From: Bacteroidota bacterium
GTDB taxonomy: Bacteria > Bacteroidota > Bacteroidia > Bacteroidales > Cfx3-03
Length of the DNA: 16,479 nucleotides
Reading direction: 5' to 3'
Assembly (NCBI GenBank): GCA_030706265.1
Contig: JAUZOX010000017.1
Span: forward strand, 1-16,479
Shown here: positions 1-5,855 of the stretch, piece by piece
How positions within the stretch are numbered: the first letter of the stretch is position 1
How the letters are laid out: each line of letters opens with the position of its first letter
Program-made: the position numbers and the translations under genes
The notes under the pieces: generated by a model
What the model was told of the DNA's origin: nothing
The model's input: the letters and a program-made list of their open reading frames with translations, nothing else
Databases searched by the model: none

Positions 1-1
1 A

Positions 2-97
2 GAAGGAATCTATTTTAAAAGAACTATAGGAGAATTACGTCCATCTGGAAACATGTACCTACCCTTACCATACCCAGCAGGTAATCCGGATAATTGA
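2..97 (+). CDS. C-terminal tail of a SusD/RagB-type outer-membrane lipoprotein (5' truncated by window edge)
   Basis: The frame is open from the window edge to a TGA at 95-97 and encodes 31 residues ending in YLPLPYPAGNPDN. SusD/RagB nutrient-binding lipoproteins of Bacteroidota commonly end in a similar proline-rich stretch (PLP, then NPxN), which is the only basis for the call. In that family the protein sits on the outer surface beside a SusC TonB-dependent porin and binds glycan or peptide substrates. The rest of the gene and any SusC partner would lie to the left, outside the window. A short hairpin and an 11-bp repeat array follow directly. The call rests on a short tail, so it is moderate at best. 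Confidence 0.5.
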   Translation, partial: EGIYFKRTIGELRPSGNMYLPLPYPAGNPDN

Positions 98-129
98 AAA
101 AAAATTGATAGATAGTTGAAAGATTCTAA

Positions 130-152
130 ATGGATACTCTAAGGGTATCCAT
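130..152 (+). terminator. Hairpin just downstream of the SusD-like stop
   Basis: ATGGATAC at 130-137 and GTATCCAT at 145-152 are perfect reverse complements (8-bp stem, 7-nt loop), 33 nt after the stop codon at 97. No T-run follows, so it is not a classical intrinsic terminator. The right arm is the first unit of the 11-bp repeat array, so the left arm could pair with any of several repeat units. Confidence 0.35.
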
Positions 153-199
153 AAAGTATCCATAAAGTATCCATTAAGTATCCATAAAGTATCCTTTAA
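145..199. repeat. Five tandem copies of an 11-bp repeat, unit GTATCCATAAA
   Basis: Units start at 145, 156, 167, 178 and 189. Copies 1, 2 and 4 are identical (GTATCCATAAA), copy 3 has one change and copy 5 has two. The array is non-coding on the plus strand. The 11-bp period is close to one DNA helical turn, so every GTATCC would face the same side of the helix. A further GGATAC in the opposite sense occurs at 132-137 and again at 234-239. Confidence 0.85.
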
Positions 200-427
200 A
201 TCTAAATTTTACCACTCTTTTACCATCCATTTCGGATACTTTTTCAGCTTGCTTTTTTCTTGCCGTCCTGATTGTATTGGGTGGTGCAAAAAATGGGACA
301 AAAAAGCATACTCAGAAAAGCGCAAAAAATATGCCAGAGTGAAATACGGCTGCAGCCTGCATATGGCGCAAGGAGTTAAAAATCAATTTCATGGTAGGTT
401 ATTAGCCGTTTGGTACAAACGTATTAT

Positions 428-695
428 TTAAACATCTTCAATGGCTCTGGTCACAGAAGCACTGACACTTTTGAAGGATTTTTCCATGCCGATGCCCGGC
501 TTTTGGGGAATGGATTGAAAATAAGAGTTCCTTCCACTATCGATTAAAACAGGATATCGCTGCCCTAACTTTTCTGACTGATCCAGTTTACGTCCAAAAG
601 TTGAATGTTTCTTTTAATCTAATTTCCTTTCGTGTCAGTGCTTCACGAACTTTCAACCTGATTCGATGTTTTTTTCTGATTGCATAATCTGGCGT
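428..695 (-). pseudogene. Possible decayed coding remnant, frameshifted, unknown family
   Basis: On the minus strand one frame runs from 695 to a TAA at 588-590 (35 codons, very basic, with residues RLKVREALTRKEIRLKE). An overlapping frame runs from 613 to a TAA at 428-430 (61 codons, with residues RYPVLIDSGRNSYFQSIPQ). Neither has a convincing start. Placed end to end they read like one protein broken by a frameshift near 590-613. I do not recognise a family. A 13-bp inverted repeat (456-468 and 632-644) lies inside. It may equally be non-coding sequence. Confidence 0.2.
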
Positions 696-723
696 CTATG
701 CAATTTTATATCAATTAAAGGGT

Positions 724-731
724 TAATTTTG
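724..731 (+). promoter_or_regulatory. Bacteroidota -7 promoter box of the helicase gene
   Basis: TAATTTTG fits the TAnnTTTG -7 consensus of the Bacteroidota primary sigma factor. No clear TTTG is found 19-21 bp upstream. Transcription would start near 737, leaving a leader of only about 12 nt before the TTG start at 749. Confidence 0.45.
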
Positions 732-748
732 CAGAAAATATATTCATA

Positions 749-2014
749 TTGAAATTTGTTGATTATTCATTCGATCAGGGATTGCTGGAAGCAATAGATG
801 CAATGGGTTATGAAACGCCAACTCCTGTTCAGGAGGCGGTATTAGGCCCCATTCTTGAAAGACGCGATCTCATTGGATGTGCCCAAACAGGAACCGGGAA
901 GACAGCTGCCTACCTGATTCCAATTTTAAACCAGATAATCACAAACCCCGGCAAAGGCACTTCAGCGATTATCATTGCTCCAACACGCGAACTGGCGATG
1001 CAGATCGACCAACAGATAGTCGGGCTTGCATACTTTTTGTCGATCAGCTCCATGGCAGTGTACGGGGGAGGTGATGCGGTGGATTATGACTTGCATCGAA
1101 AGGCCTTGATGACCCAAAGCGATATCATCGTGGCAACACCCGGAAAACTCCTTATGCACCTTAATATGGGCCATCTGACGTCGGAAGGGGTTCGCTGTCT
1201 GGTTCTGGATGAAGCAGATCGCATGTTGGATATGGGATTTATAGATGATATCATGCGTATCATCCATTTTCTTCCCGAAGAGCGTCAGACCTTAATGTTT
1301 TCGGCTACCATGCCACCCAAGATCAGGGACCTGGCCAAAAAGATATTAAAAGATCCGGTTGAAGTAAACCTGGCGGTCTCAAAACCATCCGATTCGGTGA
1401 TGCAGGCTGCTTATCTGGTTCACGATAAGCACAAGATAGCCCTGATCGGCCATTTGCTTAAAGGAAAAGATTTGAAAAGCGTTCTTATTTTTGCTTCAAC
1501 CAAGCTGGCCGTTAAAGATGTAGCGCGTAATCTTAAAAAAGTGATCGATTCAGTTGAAGAGATACATTCGGATCTTGAACAACAGGAACGGGAAGCGGTC
1601 CTGCTCCGGTTTAGAACGCAACAAACCCATGTATTGGTCGCTACCGATGTTTTGGCAAGAGGTATAGATATTGATACTATCGAACTTGTGATTAATTATG
1701 ATGTTCCCCGCGATGCAGAAGATTATGTGCATCGGGTAGGACGAACTGCCCGGGCTGAGAGAGAGGGTGTGGCCATCACATTCATCAATGGGGAACGCAG
1801 GGAACAAGATTCGTTTAAACGGATCGAACAGCTGCTGGAAACGACTGTTTATAAATTAAAGACTCCGGTGGAATTGGGTGAAGGGCCGGAATATAATCCG
1901 TCTGCATCGGGTGGTAAATCAAATGGTAATTACAAACAAAGGAGATTTAGTTCCGGGCGGCCAAATAGAAAGGGAAATGAAAATAAATCCCGTAAACCTC
2001 GTCAGGCTAATTAA
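749..2014 (+). CDS. DEAD-box ATP-dependent RNA helicase, RhlE-type
   Basis: A 421-residue RNA helicase that would use ATP to unwind or remodel RNA, for example in ribosome assembly or RNA decay. All family motifs are visible in order: Q motif with PTPVQ (24-28), Walker A AQTGTGKT (45-52), PTRELA (78-83), TPGK (130-133), DEAD (154-157), SAT (185-187), ATDVLARGID (298-307) and HRVGRTAR (328-335). After residue 370 the protein becomes a Gly/Arg/Lys/Asn-rich basic tail, typical of RhlE-like proteins and probably an RNA-binding extension. The start is TTG: there is no in-frame ATG between the upstream stop (716-718) and the Q-motif region, and starting at the next ATG (803) would remove the N-terminal aromatic and part of the Q-motif region. 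The gene is monocistronic, with its own -7 box. Bacteroidota carry several RhlE-like paralogues, so no locus-specific symbol is given. Confidence 0.93.
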   Translation: MKFVDYSFDQGLLEAIDAMGYETPTPVQEAVLGPILERRDLIGCAQTGTGKTAAYLIPILNQIITNPGKGTSAIIIAPTRELAMQIDQQIVGLAYFLSISSMAVYGGGDAVDYDLHRKALMTQSDIIVATPGKLLMHLNMGHLTSEGVRCLVLDEADRMLDMGFIDDIMRIIHFLPEERQTLMFSATMPPKIRDLAKKILKDPVEVNLAVSKPSDSVMQAAYLVHDKHKIALIGHLLKGKDLKSVLIFASTKLAVKDVARNLKKVIDSVEEIHSDLEQQEREAVLLRFRTQQTHVLVATDVLARGIDIDTIELVINYDVPRDAEDYVHRVGRTARAEREGVAITFINGERREQDSFKRIEQLLETTVYKLKTPVELGEGPEYNPSASGGKSNGNYKQRRFSSGRPNRKGNENKSRKPRQAN

Positions 2015-2136
2015 ACAACATTGGCGCTATTTACTCTCTTCGGATATCTTTTATGGTTAAGATACATTATATTTTATTCTTTTAACTGTAAGACTGAACT
2101 TTAAATATTTTTTTATTCAAATAACAACTAACTATC

Positions 2137-2805
2137 ATGATTTATTTAGCAGATACTGCGAATATTGAAGAAATCAAGGATTTGTTCAATTATTATCCTA
2201 TGGAGGGCGTAACCACTAACCCGACAATTCTTTTTAAAGAGAACAAAAAACTTTCTGTCATTATTCCAGAAATACAGGCATGTATCGGTGATAAAATGTT
2301 GCATTTACAAGTGATCAGCGAAAAAGCTGAAGATATATTACTTGAAGCCAAACGTTACAGGGATTTTTTCGATTTAAATAATAATTTCTTTGTTAAAATT
2401 CCTGTGACACGCGAAGGTTATAAGGCGATTAGCATGGTGAAGGATGCCGGCATGAATGTGACGGCAACTGCGATATTTACTCAACAACAAGCTTTAATTG
2501 CTGCTAATGCAGGTGCCGACTTTGTTGCTCCTTATGTAAACAGGTTGGATAATATCTCCTCACACGGAATTGATGTGGTTTCGGATATCGTAAAGACATT
2601 CAAACTCTTCAATATGAGTGCTAAAGTATTGGCTGCCAGTTTTAAAAATGTAGACCAGATCTATCGTGTCAGCATGGTTGGATGTCATGCCGTGACGGCT
2701 TCTCATGATGTCCTCACTACCCTGATGCACCATCCGATGACGGACAGTGGGGTTATGGCTTTTGAAAGGGACGGTTCACACTTATATGATGTAACCGCAC
2801 AATAA
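2137..2805 (+). CDS. Fructose-6-phosphate aldolase/transaldolase (FSA/TalC-type, small transaldolase family)
   Basis: A 222-residue cytoplasmic class I aldolase of the small transaldolase family. Such enzymes either cleave fructose 6-phosphate to dihydroxyacetone and glyceraldehyde 3-phosphate (FSA) or transfer a dihydroxyacetone unit in the pentose phosphate pathway. The N-terminus MIYLADTAN, the GVTTNPT loop (24-30), the Schiff-base lysine K87 in VKIPVT, and APYVNR (131-136) are all visible. Gln58 and Tyr133 match the residues that distinguish E. coli FSA (Gln59, Tyr131) from true transaldolases, which have Glu and Phe there. Genomes of this group are usually annotated simply as transaldolase. 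The ATG start follows an AT-rich leader without a Shine-Dalgarno, as is normal in Bacteroidota. A strong terminator follows 16 bp after the stop, so the gene is probably transcribed alone. Confidence 0.9.
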   Translation: MIYLADTANIEEIKDLFNYYPMEGVTTNPTILFKENKKLSVIIPEIQACIGDKMLHLQVISEKAEDILLEAKRYRDFFDLNNNFFVKIPVTREGYKAISMVKDAGMNVTATAIFTQQQALIAANAGADFVAPYVNRLDNISSHGIDVVSDIVKTFKLFNMSAKVLAASFKNVDQIYRVSMVGCHAVTASHDVLTTLMHHPMTDSGVMAFERDGSHLYDVTAQ

Positions 2806-2821
2806 CTATATGCTCGAATTT

Positions 2822-2876
2822 AATAAGGCTCAACACTTTAGACTGATAAAATCAAAAAGTGTTGAGCCTTATTTTT
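2822..2876 (+). terminator. Strong intrinsic terminator of the aldolase gene
   Basis: An 18-bp perfect stem (2822-2839 with 2856-2873, core AAGGCTCAACACTTT) with a 16-nt loop, followed by a short T-run (TTATTTTTG). It lies between two convergent genes, so it may also slow transcription of the minus-strand lyase, although the T-run on that side is weaker (TTAAATT). Confidence 0.9.
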
Positions 2877-2918
2877 GTAACGGTTTATTGCCTTTTAGGC
2901 GTGAAAGTAAACCCGAAT

Positions 2919-4295
2919 TTATTCAGGCGAGTTAGGTCCAACTTCGGCAATTGTTAAAATATGGTTGGTCGGGTTGCCTGCCATATATTGATCAGCTCCG
3001 ATGTCGTATTTTGCTTTACGGGGTTGGCTGTCGATATCTTCTGTTACATAGGGATAATTTCCTGCGGATTTTCCTATTGCCGGGCTTCCTTTTAAGAGAT
3101 GATACTTGTCATTGGCTTCTTTCTTTAAAAGCGGGTCAATTGCAGTATAACCGCGTTCGGGTATCGTTCCAATGCCATCTGTATTCCAGATTATATTTCC
3201 TTCCCAGATCGGATTCTTGATTTCACCTTTAACATCAACGGCTTTTGAACCTCCCTGAATGATGTTGTTGGCAAATGTAATGTTATAGGCTCCCAATCCA
3301 TTGTTTCTGGCTTGCATGATGACGTTGACTTTGTTGTTAACCAGGGTGTTGAAGGTTATCTGTACGGAATCGGGACGATCGTGCATGGTCAGTTTATCGG
3401 GTGGAATGACTCCATCGCCATTGCCAATATTGATGGCGGGCGAGCATCTTTCAAAATAATTGCAAAAGATTTTGTGTGAATGACCAAAGAAACGGATTCC
3501 CTCGGAGCCCAGGAAGAAATTACCGTAAACCTGGCAGAAGTTGCCATGACGTAACGAAAGTTCACTTACACCGTCCCCAAAGGTATTGTAACGATAGGTA
3601 TTGCGGCATGATTTATTGCAAATGTTTTCATTTTCACCCCTGGTCTGCGAAAATAAATTATGCTCAACAAGGGTATAAGCGGTAGACATACTTCTGCTGC
3701 TAAGGCCGACTTGGATCGAGCCGCAATTGTTCGCGGTACTGACAAATTTGTAAAAATAGTTGTGATGGATCCAGGTTCTTTGTGCCATGCGGTTATTACC
3801 CGGTCCCTGAACGGAAATCATTTGCCCTTCAGTGGATTTATTTTGAAAAGTATTATGATCGATCTGGTTATCGTCACCTGAATTGGTTAGATAAGCTCCT
3901 GTACCGGTGCATTCAAAGACATTGCGGGTAATCCTGCAATGATTTGTGCCTACTCCCATAGTTGTCTTTCCGGAAGCATGAGTGAATTTAAATCCCCTGA
4001 TTACAACATATGCAGATGGACTACTCACCACAAAACCATTTGTTCCGTTTATTTCCACACCTCCAATGGCTTTTGCGGTTATGACGATTGGTTTTTTTTC
4101 GGTGCCCTGCTTTTCGATCAGAATTTTATCCGTTGAAGTATAAACTCCATTTGCCAGGATAATGGTATCACCAGGAACAGATTTGTTAATTGCAGTTTGC
4201 AGCGCTGGTAGTGAATTGACAGTTATGTTGGTCGCAGCAATTGATCCCGCTCCTAACAAACTTAGAATTAAAAAGAGAGATGTTAGTTTGTTCAT
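2919..4295 (-). CDS. Secreted polysaccharide lyase family 6 enzyme (alginate lyase/chondroitinase B type)
   Basis: A 458-residue exported lyase that would cleave acidic polysaccharides by beta-elimination. Residues 1-21 form a signal peptide (Lys3, hydrophobic core, AxA-like end) with no lipobox cysteine, so it is periplasmic or secreted rather than a lipoprotein. The body is Asn/Gly-rich with the repeating pattern of a right-handed parallel beta-helix. PL6 catalytic residues are recognisable: Lys228 and Arg249 (in SLRHGN) are 21 apart, as are K220/R241 of AlyGC and K250/R271 of chondroitinase B. Glu221 and Glu223 in GENENICNKS match the calcium ligands. Alginate is the commonest PL6 substrate, but dermatan sulfate cannot be excluded. 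The gene stands alone, with no adjacent SusC/D or other lyase genes on its strand. A -7 box lies 30 bp upstream. Confidence 0.9.
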   Translation of the reverse strand: MNKLTSLFLILSLLGAGSIAATNITVNSLPALQTAINKSVPGDTIILANGVYTSTDKILIEKQGTEKKPIVITAKAIGGVEINGTNGFVVSSPSAYVVIRGFKFTHASGKTTMGVGTNHCRITRNVFECTGTGAYLTNSGDDNQIDHNTFQNKSTEGQMISVQGPGNNRMAQRTWIHHNYFYKFVSTANNCGSIQVGLSSRSMSTAYTLVEHNLFSQTRGENENICNKSCRNTYRYNTFGDGVSELSLRHGNFCQVYGNFFLGSEGIRFFGHSHKIFCNYFERCSPAINIGNGDGVIPPDKLTMHDRPDSVQITFNTLVNNKVNVIMQARNNGLGAYNITFANNIIQGGSKAVDVKGEIKNPIWEGNIIWNTDGIGTIPERGYTAIDPLLKKEANDKYHLLKGSPAIGKSAGNYPYVTEDIDSQPRKAKYDIGADQYMAGNPTNHILTIAEVGPNSPE

Positions 4296-4324
4296 ATTTT
4301 AGTTAATGATTAATATTGTTCATG

Positions 4325-4332
4325 CAAAAATA
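4325..4332 (-). promoter_or_regulatory. Candidate -7 promoter box of the PL6 lyase gene
   Basis: On the minus strand this reads TATTTTTG, which fits TAnnTTTG, and is 30 bp upstream of the start codon. A TTTG lies at 4351-4348, but the spacer is only 15 bp instead of 19-21, so the -33 element is doubtful. Confidence 0.4.
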
Positions 4333-4396
4333 TGATAAATCATGTTTCAAATGGCCGGTGTTGGCCCGAACAACAGTTTTTTATGAAGTAGAATTT

Positions 4397-4443
4397 CATG
4401 TCCGGCTCATTGGTGTTTGTATTTTGAACACGCTCCATTCATA
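4397..4443 (+). repeat. Dispersed intergenic repeat, copy A (partial)
   Basis: This copy matches the 3' half of copy C in the same orientation, with the shared blocks CGGnTCATnGGTGTTTG, TTTT, and GCTCnnTTCAT. One base is missing from the second hairpin arm, so the stem is shortened to GTGTT/AACAC. It lies in the divergent spacer between the PL6 lyase and the SDR gene. Confidence 0.65.
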
Positions 4444-4527
4444 ATATCACAATTTAAAAGTGAACATTACTGAACTTTAAAACATTTATACATTATTAAA
4501 TGTGCATTGAATCAAAAGTCAGAAGAG

Positions 4528-5304
4528 ATGGATTTACAAATAAAAGGTAAACTCTTTGTCGTATGTGGTGCAGGTTCCGGATTGGGACAGGGCGTTGCAC
4601 ATGCTCTGCTGGAAGAGGAAGCTTATGTGATAGGAATTGGTCGCAGCATAGATAAACTCGATTGCATTGCTGCTGAATATGACGGTCTTTTTGAACCCCT
4701 TGTGCTCGATCTTAAATCGGATAAGGCCACAGAGAAAATCTTGAATAAAATAGAAGGTCGTATTTTAGATGGCGTTTTTATAAACGCAGGCGGTCCTCCC
4801 GCACGGTCGTTCATGGAAACGGTGATCGAAGATTGGGACGAGGCCTATCAAAGTTTGTTAAGATGGAAAGTGGTGCTTGTGAAAGCGTTACTTCCATTGT
4901 TCAGAGAACAAAAGTATGGTCGGATTTTGTTCTCTGAAAGCCAAAGTGTTAAACAGCCTATCCCATTTCTTGTTCTCAGCACCTCTCTTCGCCTTGCAGT
5001 AGTGGGCATTGCAAAAGAACTGGCCAATGAAGTTGCGCGGGAAGGGATAACGGTCAACGTTTTGGCACCGGGAAGTCACAATACGGGTGCCATGGAGCGG
5101 CTCATCCAGAAACGGATGGACGTCGAGCATGTCTCGATGGAAGAGGCCCGTAAGGCAACCCTCAAAGAAATACCGGTAGGATTCATGGGCGATGCCAATG
5201 ATTTTGGAAGCCTTGCAGCATGGCTTCTGTCTCCATTATCACGTTATGTTACCGGGCAGACTCTTTCGATTGACGGAGGCATGATAAATGGGATTTTTGG
5301 ATAG
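4528..5304 (+). CDS. Short-chain dehydrogenase/reductase (SDR) family protein lacking the catalytic Tyr and Lys
   Basis: A 258-residue Rossmann-fold protein of the SDR superfamily, predicted to be cytoplasmic and to bind NAD(P). The glycine-rich loop GAGSGLG (14-20), the NAG motif (86-88) and the C-terminal ending with GQTLSIDGGMINGIFG are typical of the family. The active site is not: Ser138 is present, but the position of the catalytic tyrosine is Ser151 and that of the lysine is Arg155. This pattern, with QPIPxLVLS and LRxAVVG around it, belongs to an SDR subgroup described as lacking the normal tetrad, so dehydrogenase activity should not be assumed and the substrate is unknown. I chose the ATG at 4528. 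An in-frame TTG at 4507 would add seven residues not usual for the family. The gene is monocistronic. Confidence 0.88.
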   Translation: MDLQIKGKLFVVCGAGSGLGQGVAHALLEEEAYVIGIGRSIDKLDCIAAEYDGLFEPLVLDLKSDKATEKILNKIEGRILDGVFINAGGPPARSFMETVIEDWDEAYQSLLRWKVVLVKALLPLFREQKYGRILFSESQSVKQPIPFLVLSTSLRLAVVGIAKELANEVAREGITVNVLAPGSHNTGAMERLIQKRMDVEHVSMEEARKATLKEIPVGFMGDANDFGSLAAWLLSPLSRYVTGQTLSIDGGMINGIFG

Positions 5305-5330
5305 ATCCAACTATTTGCTTTTTATTTAGC

Positions 5331-5398
5331 ATGAAACACGCATGTTTGGAAGCTCAAACACAGATGAACCGGGCATACATGCGAGTTTCATATGACCA
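5331..5398 (-). repeat. Dispersed intergenic repeat, copy B
   Basis: The reverse complement of this stretch aligns along nearly its whole length with copy C at 12213-12286, sharing CTCGCAT, ATGC, CGGTTCATC, GTGTTTG, CAAACATGC and TTTCAT. It contains the hairpin TGTTTG-N6-CAAACA at 5344-5361. It sits between the convergent SDR and rhodanese genes, where it could also act as a transcript end. Confidence 0.75.
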
Positions 5399-5437
5399 TT
5401 TTAATACAAGATTTTTACAGAGAAACCAGGTGTTTTT

Positions 5438-5758
5438 TTAAAAAATCGAGGCGCCGGGGTCTATTTCTTTATACCATTCATAGAGGCCGCCCTCCAGAAA
5501 GCAAATATTACGGGTTTTGAAAATCTCACGTAAATAATCGGCCATGTATTCGCTTTTGGAACCAAAGGTGCAATAAACCACAACCAGATGGTTGGGCCGG
5601 ATGAAGTCGATTTGTTTTTTGATGATATCTAAAGGAATATTGTCAGCATTGGTTATATGATAACGCGCATATTGTTCAGGTTCCCTCATATCAATGATTT
5701 GAATGGGAGCTTTCTTGTCAATCATCTCTTTGAGCAATATGGCGGAAATAGATCTCAT
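5438..5758 (-). CDS. Single-domain rhodanese-like protein
   Basis: A 106-residue protein that is just one rhodanese domain, cytoplasmic by absence of a signal peptide. It would carry sulfane sulfur on a cysteine persulfide and pass it to an acceptor. IIDMREPEQYARYHITNADNIP is the usual beta-strand and IDxRExxEY signature. The active loop is CTFGSK, with Cys63 as the expected nucleophile. The last loop position, usually Arg, is Lys68 here. The start is the ATG at 5758. A TTG three codons upstream would add MRR only and is less likely. It lies 97 bp downstream of the DUF4301 gene on the same strand and may be co-transcribed with it. No partner reveals the acceptor. Confidence 0.85.
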   Translation of the reverse strand: MRSISAILLKEMIDKKAPIQIIDMREPEQYARYHITNADNIPLDIIKKQIDFIRPNHLVVVYCTFGSKSEYMADYLREIFKTRNICFLEGGLYEWYKEIDPGASIF

Positions 5759-5855
5759 TCGGCGCAAGTGTTATGAATAAAGAATTCAGCAACCTGCCTG
5801 GGAATGGCAGCCTTCCTTAAAATATTAACTATAAAAAGGCTGAAATGTTCGGGGC

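Larger units (their letters stand above)
98..748. other. 650-bp intergenic stretch without a convincing intact gene
   Basis: This stretch holds the hairpin, the 11-bp repeat array and the possible coding remnant listed separately. A plus-strand frame of 60 codons at 249-431 shows no family resemblance and is Cys/Lys/Arg/Tyr-rich, so I do not call it a gene. The last 25 bp carry the promoter of the helicase gene. Confidence 0.6.

Noticed and set aside
145..199. Possible CRISPR array
   Set aside because: Units are 11 bp and directly abutting with no spacers, and there are no cas genes.
174..391. Minus-strand frame of about 70 codons ending inside the 11-bp repeats
   Set aside because: Its C-terminus is encoded by the repeat array, so the open frame is probably a by-product of the repeats; no good start or family.
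249..431. 60-codon plus-strand reading frame
   Set aside because: Cys/Lys/Arg/Tyr-rich with no recognisable motif or promoter; it lies in a decayed intergenic region.
5808..5842. CAGCCTT/AAGGCTG inverted repeat as a terminator of the DUF4301 gene
   Set aside because: Only 7 bp with a 21-nt loop and no T-run on the transcribed side.
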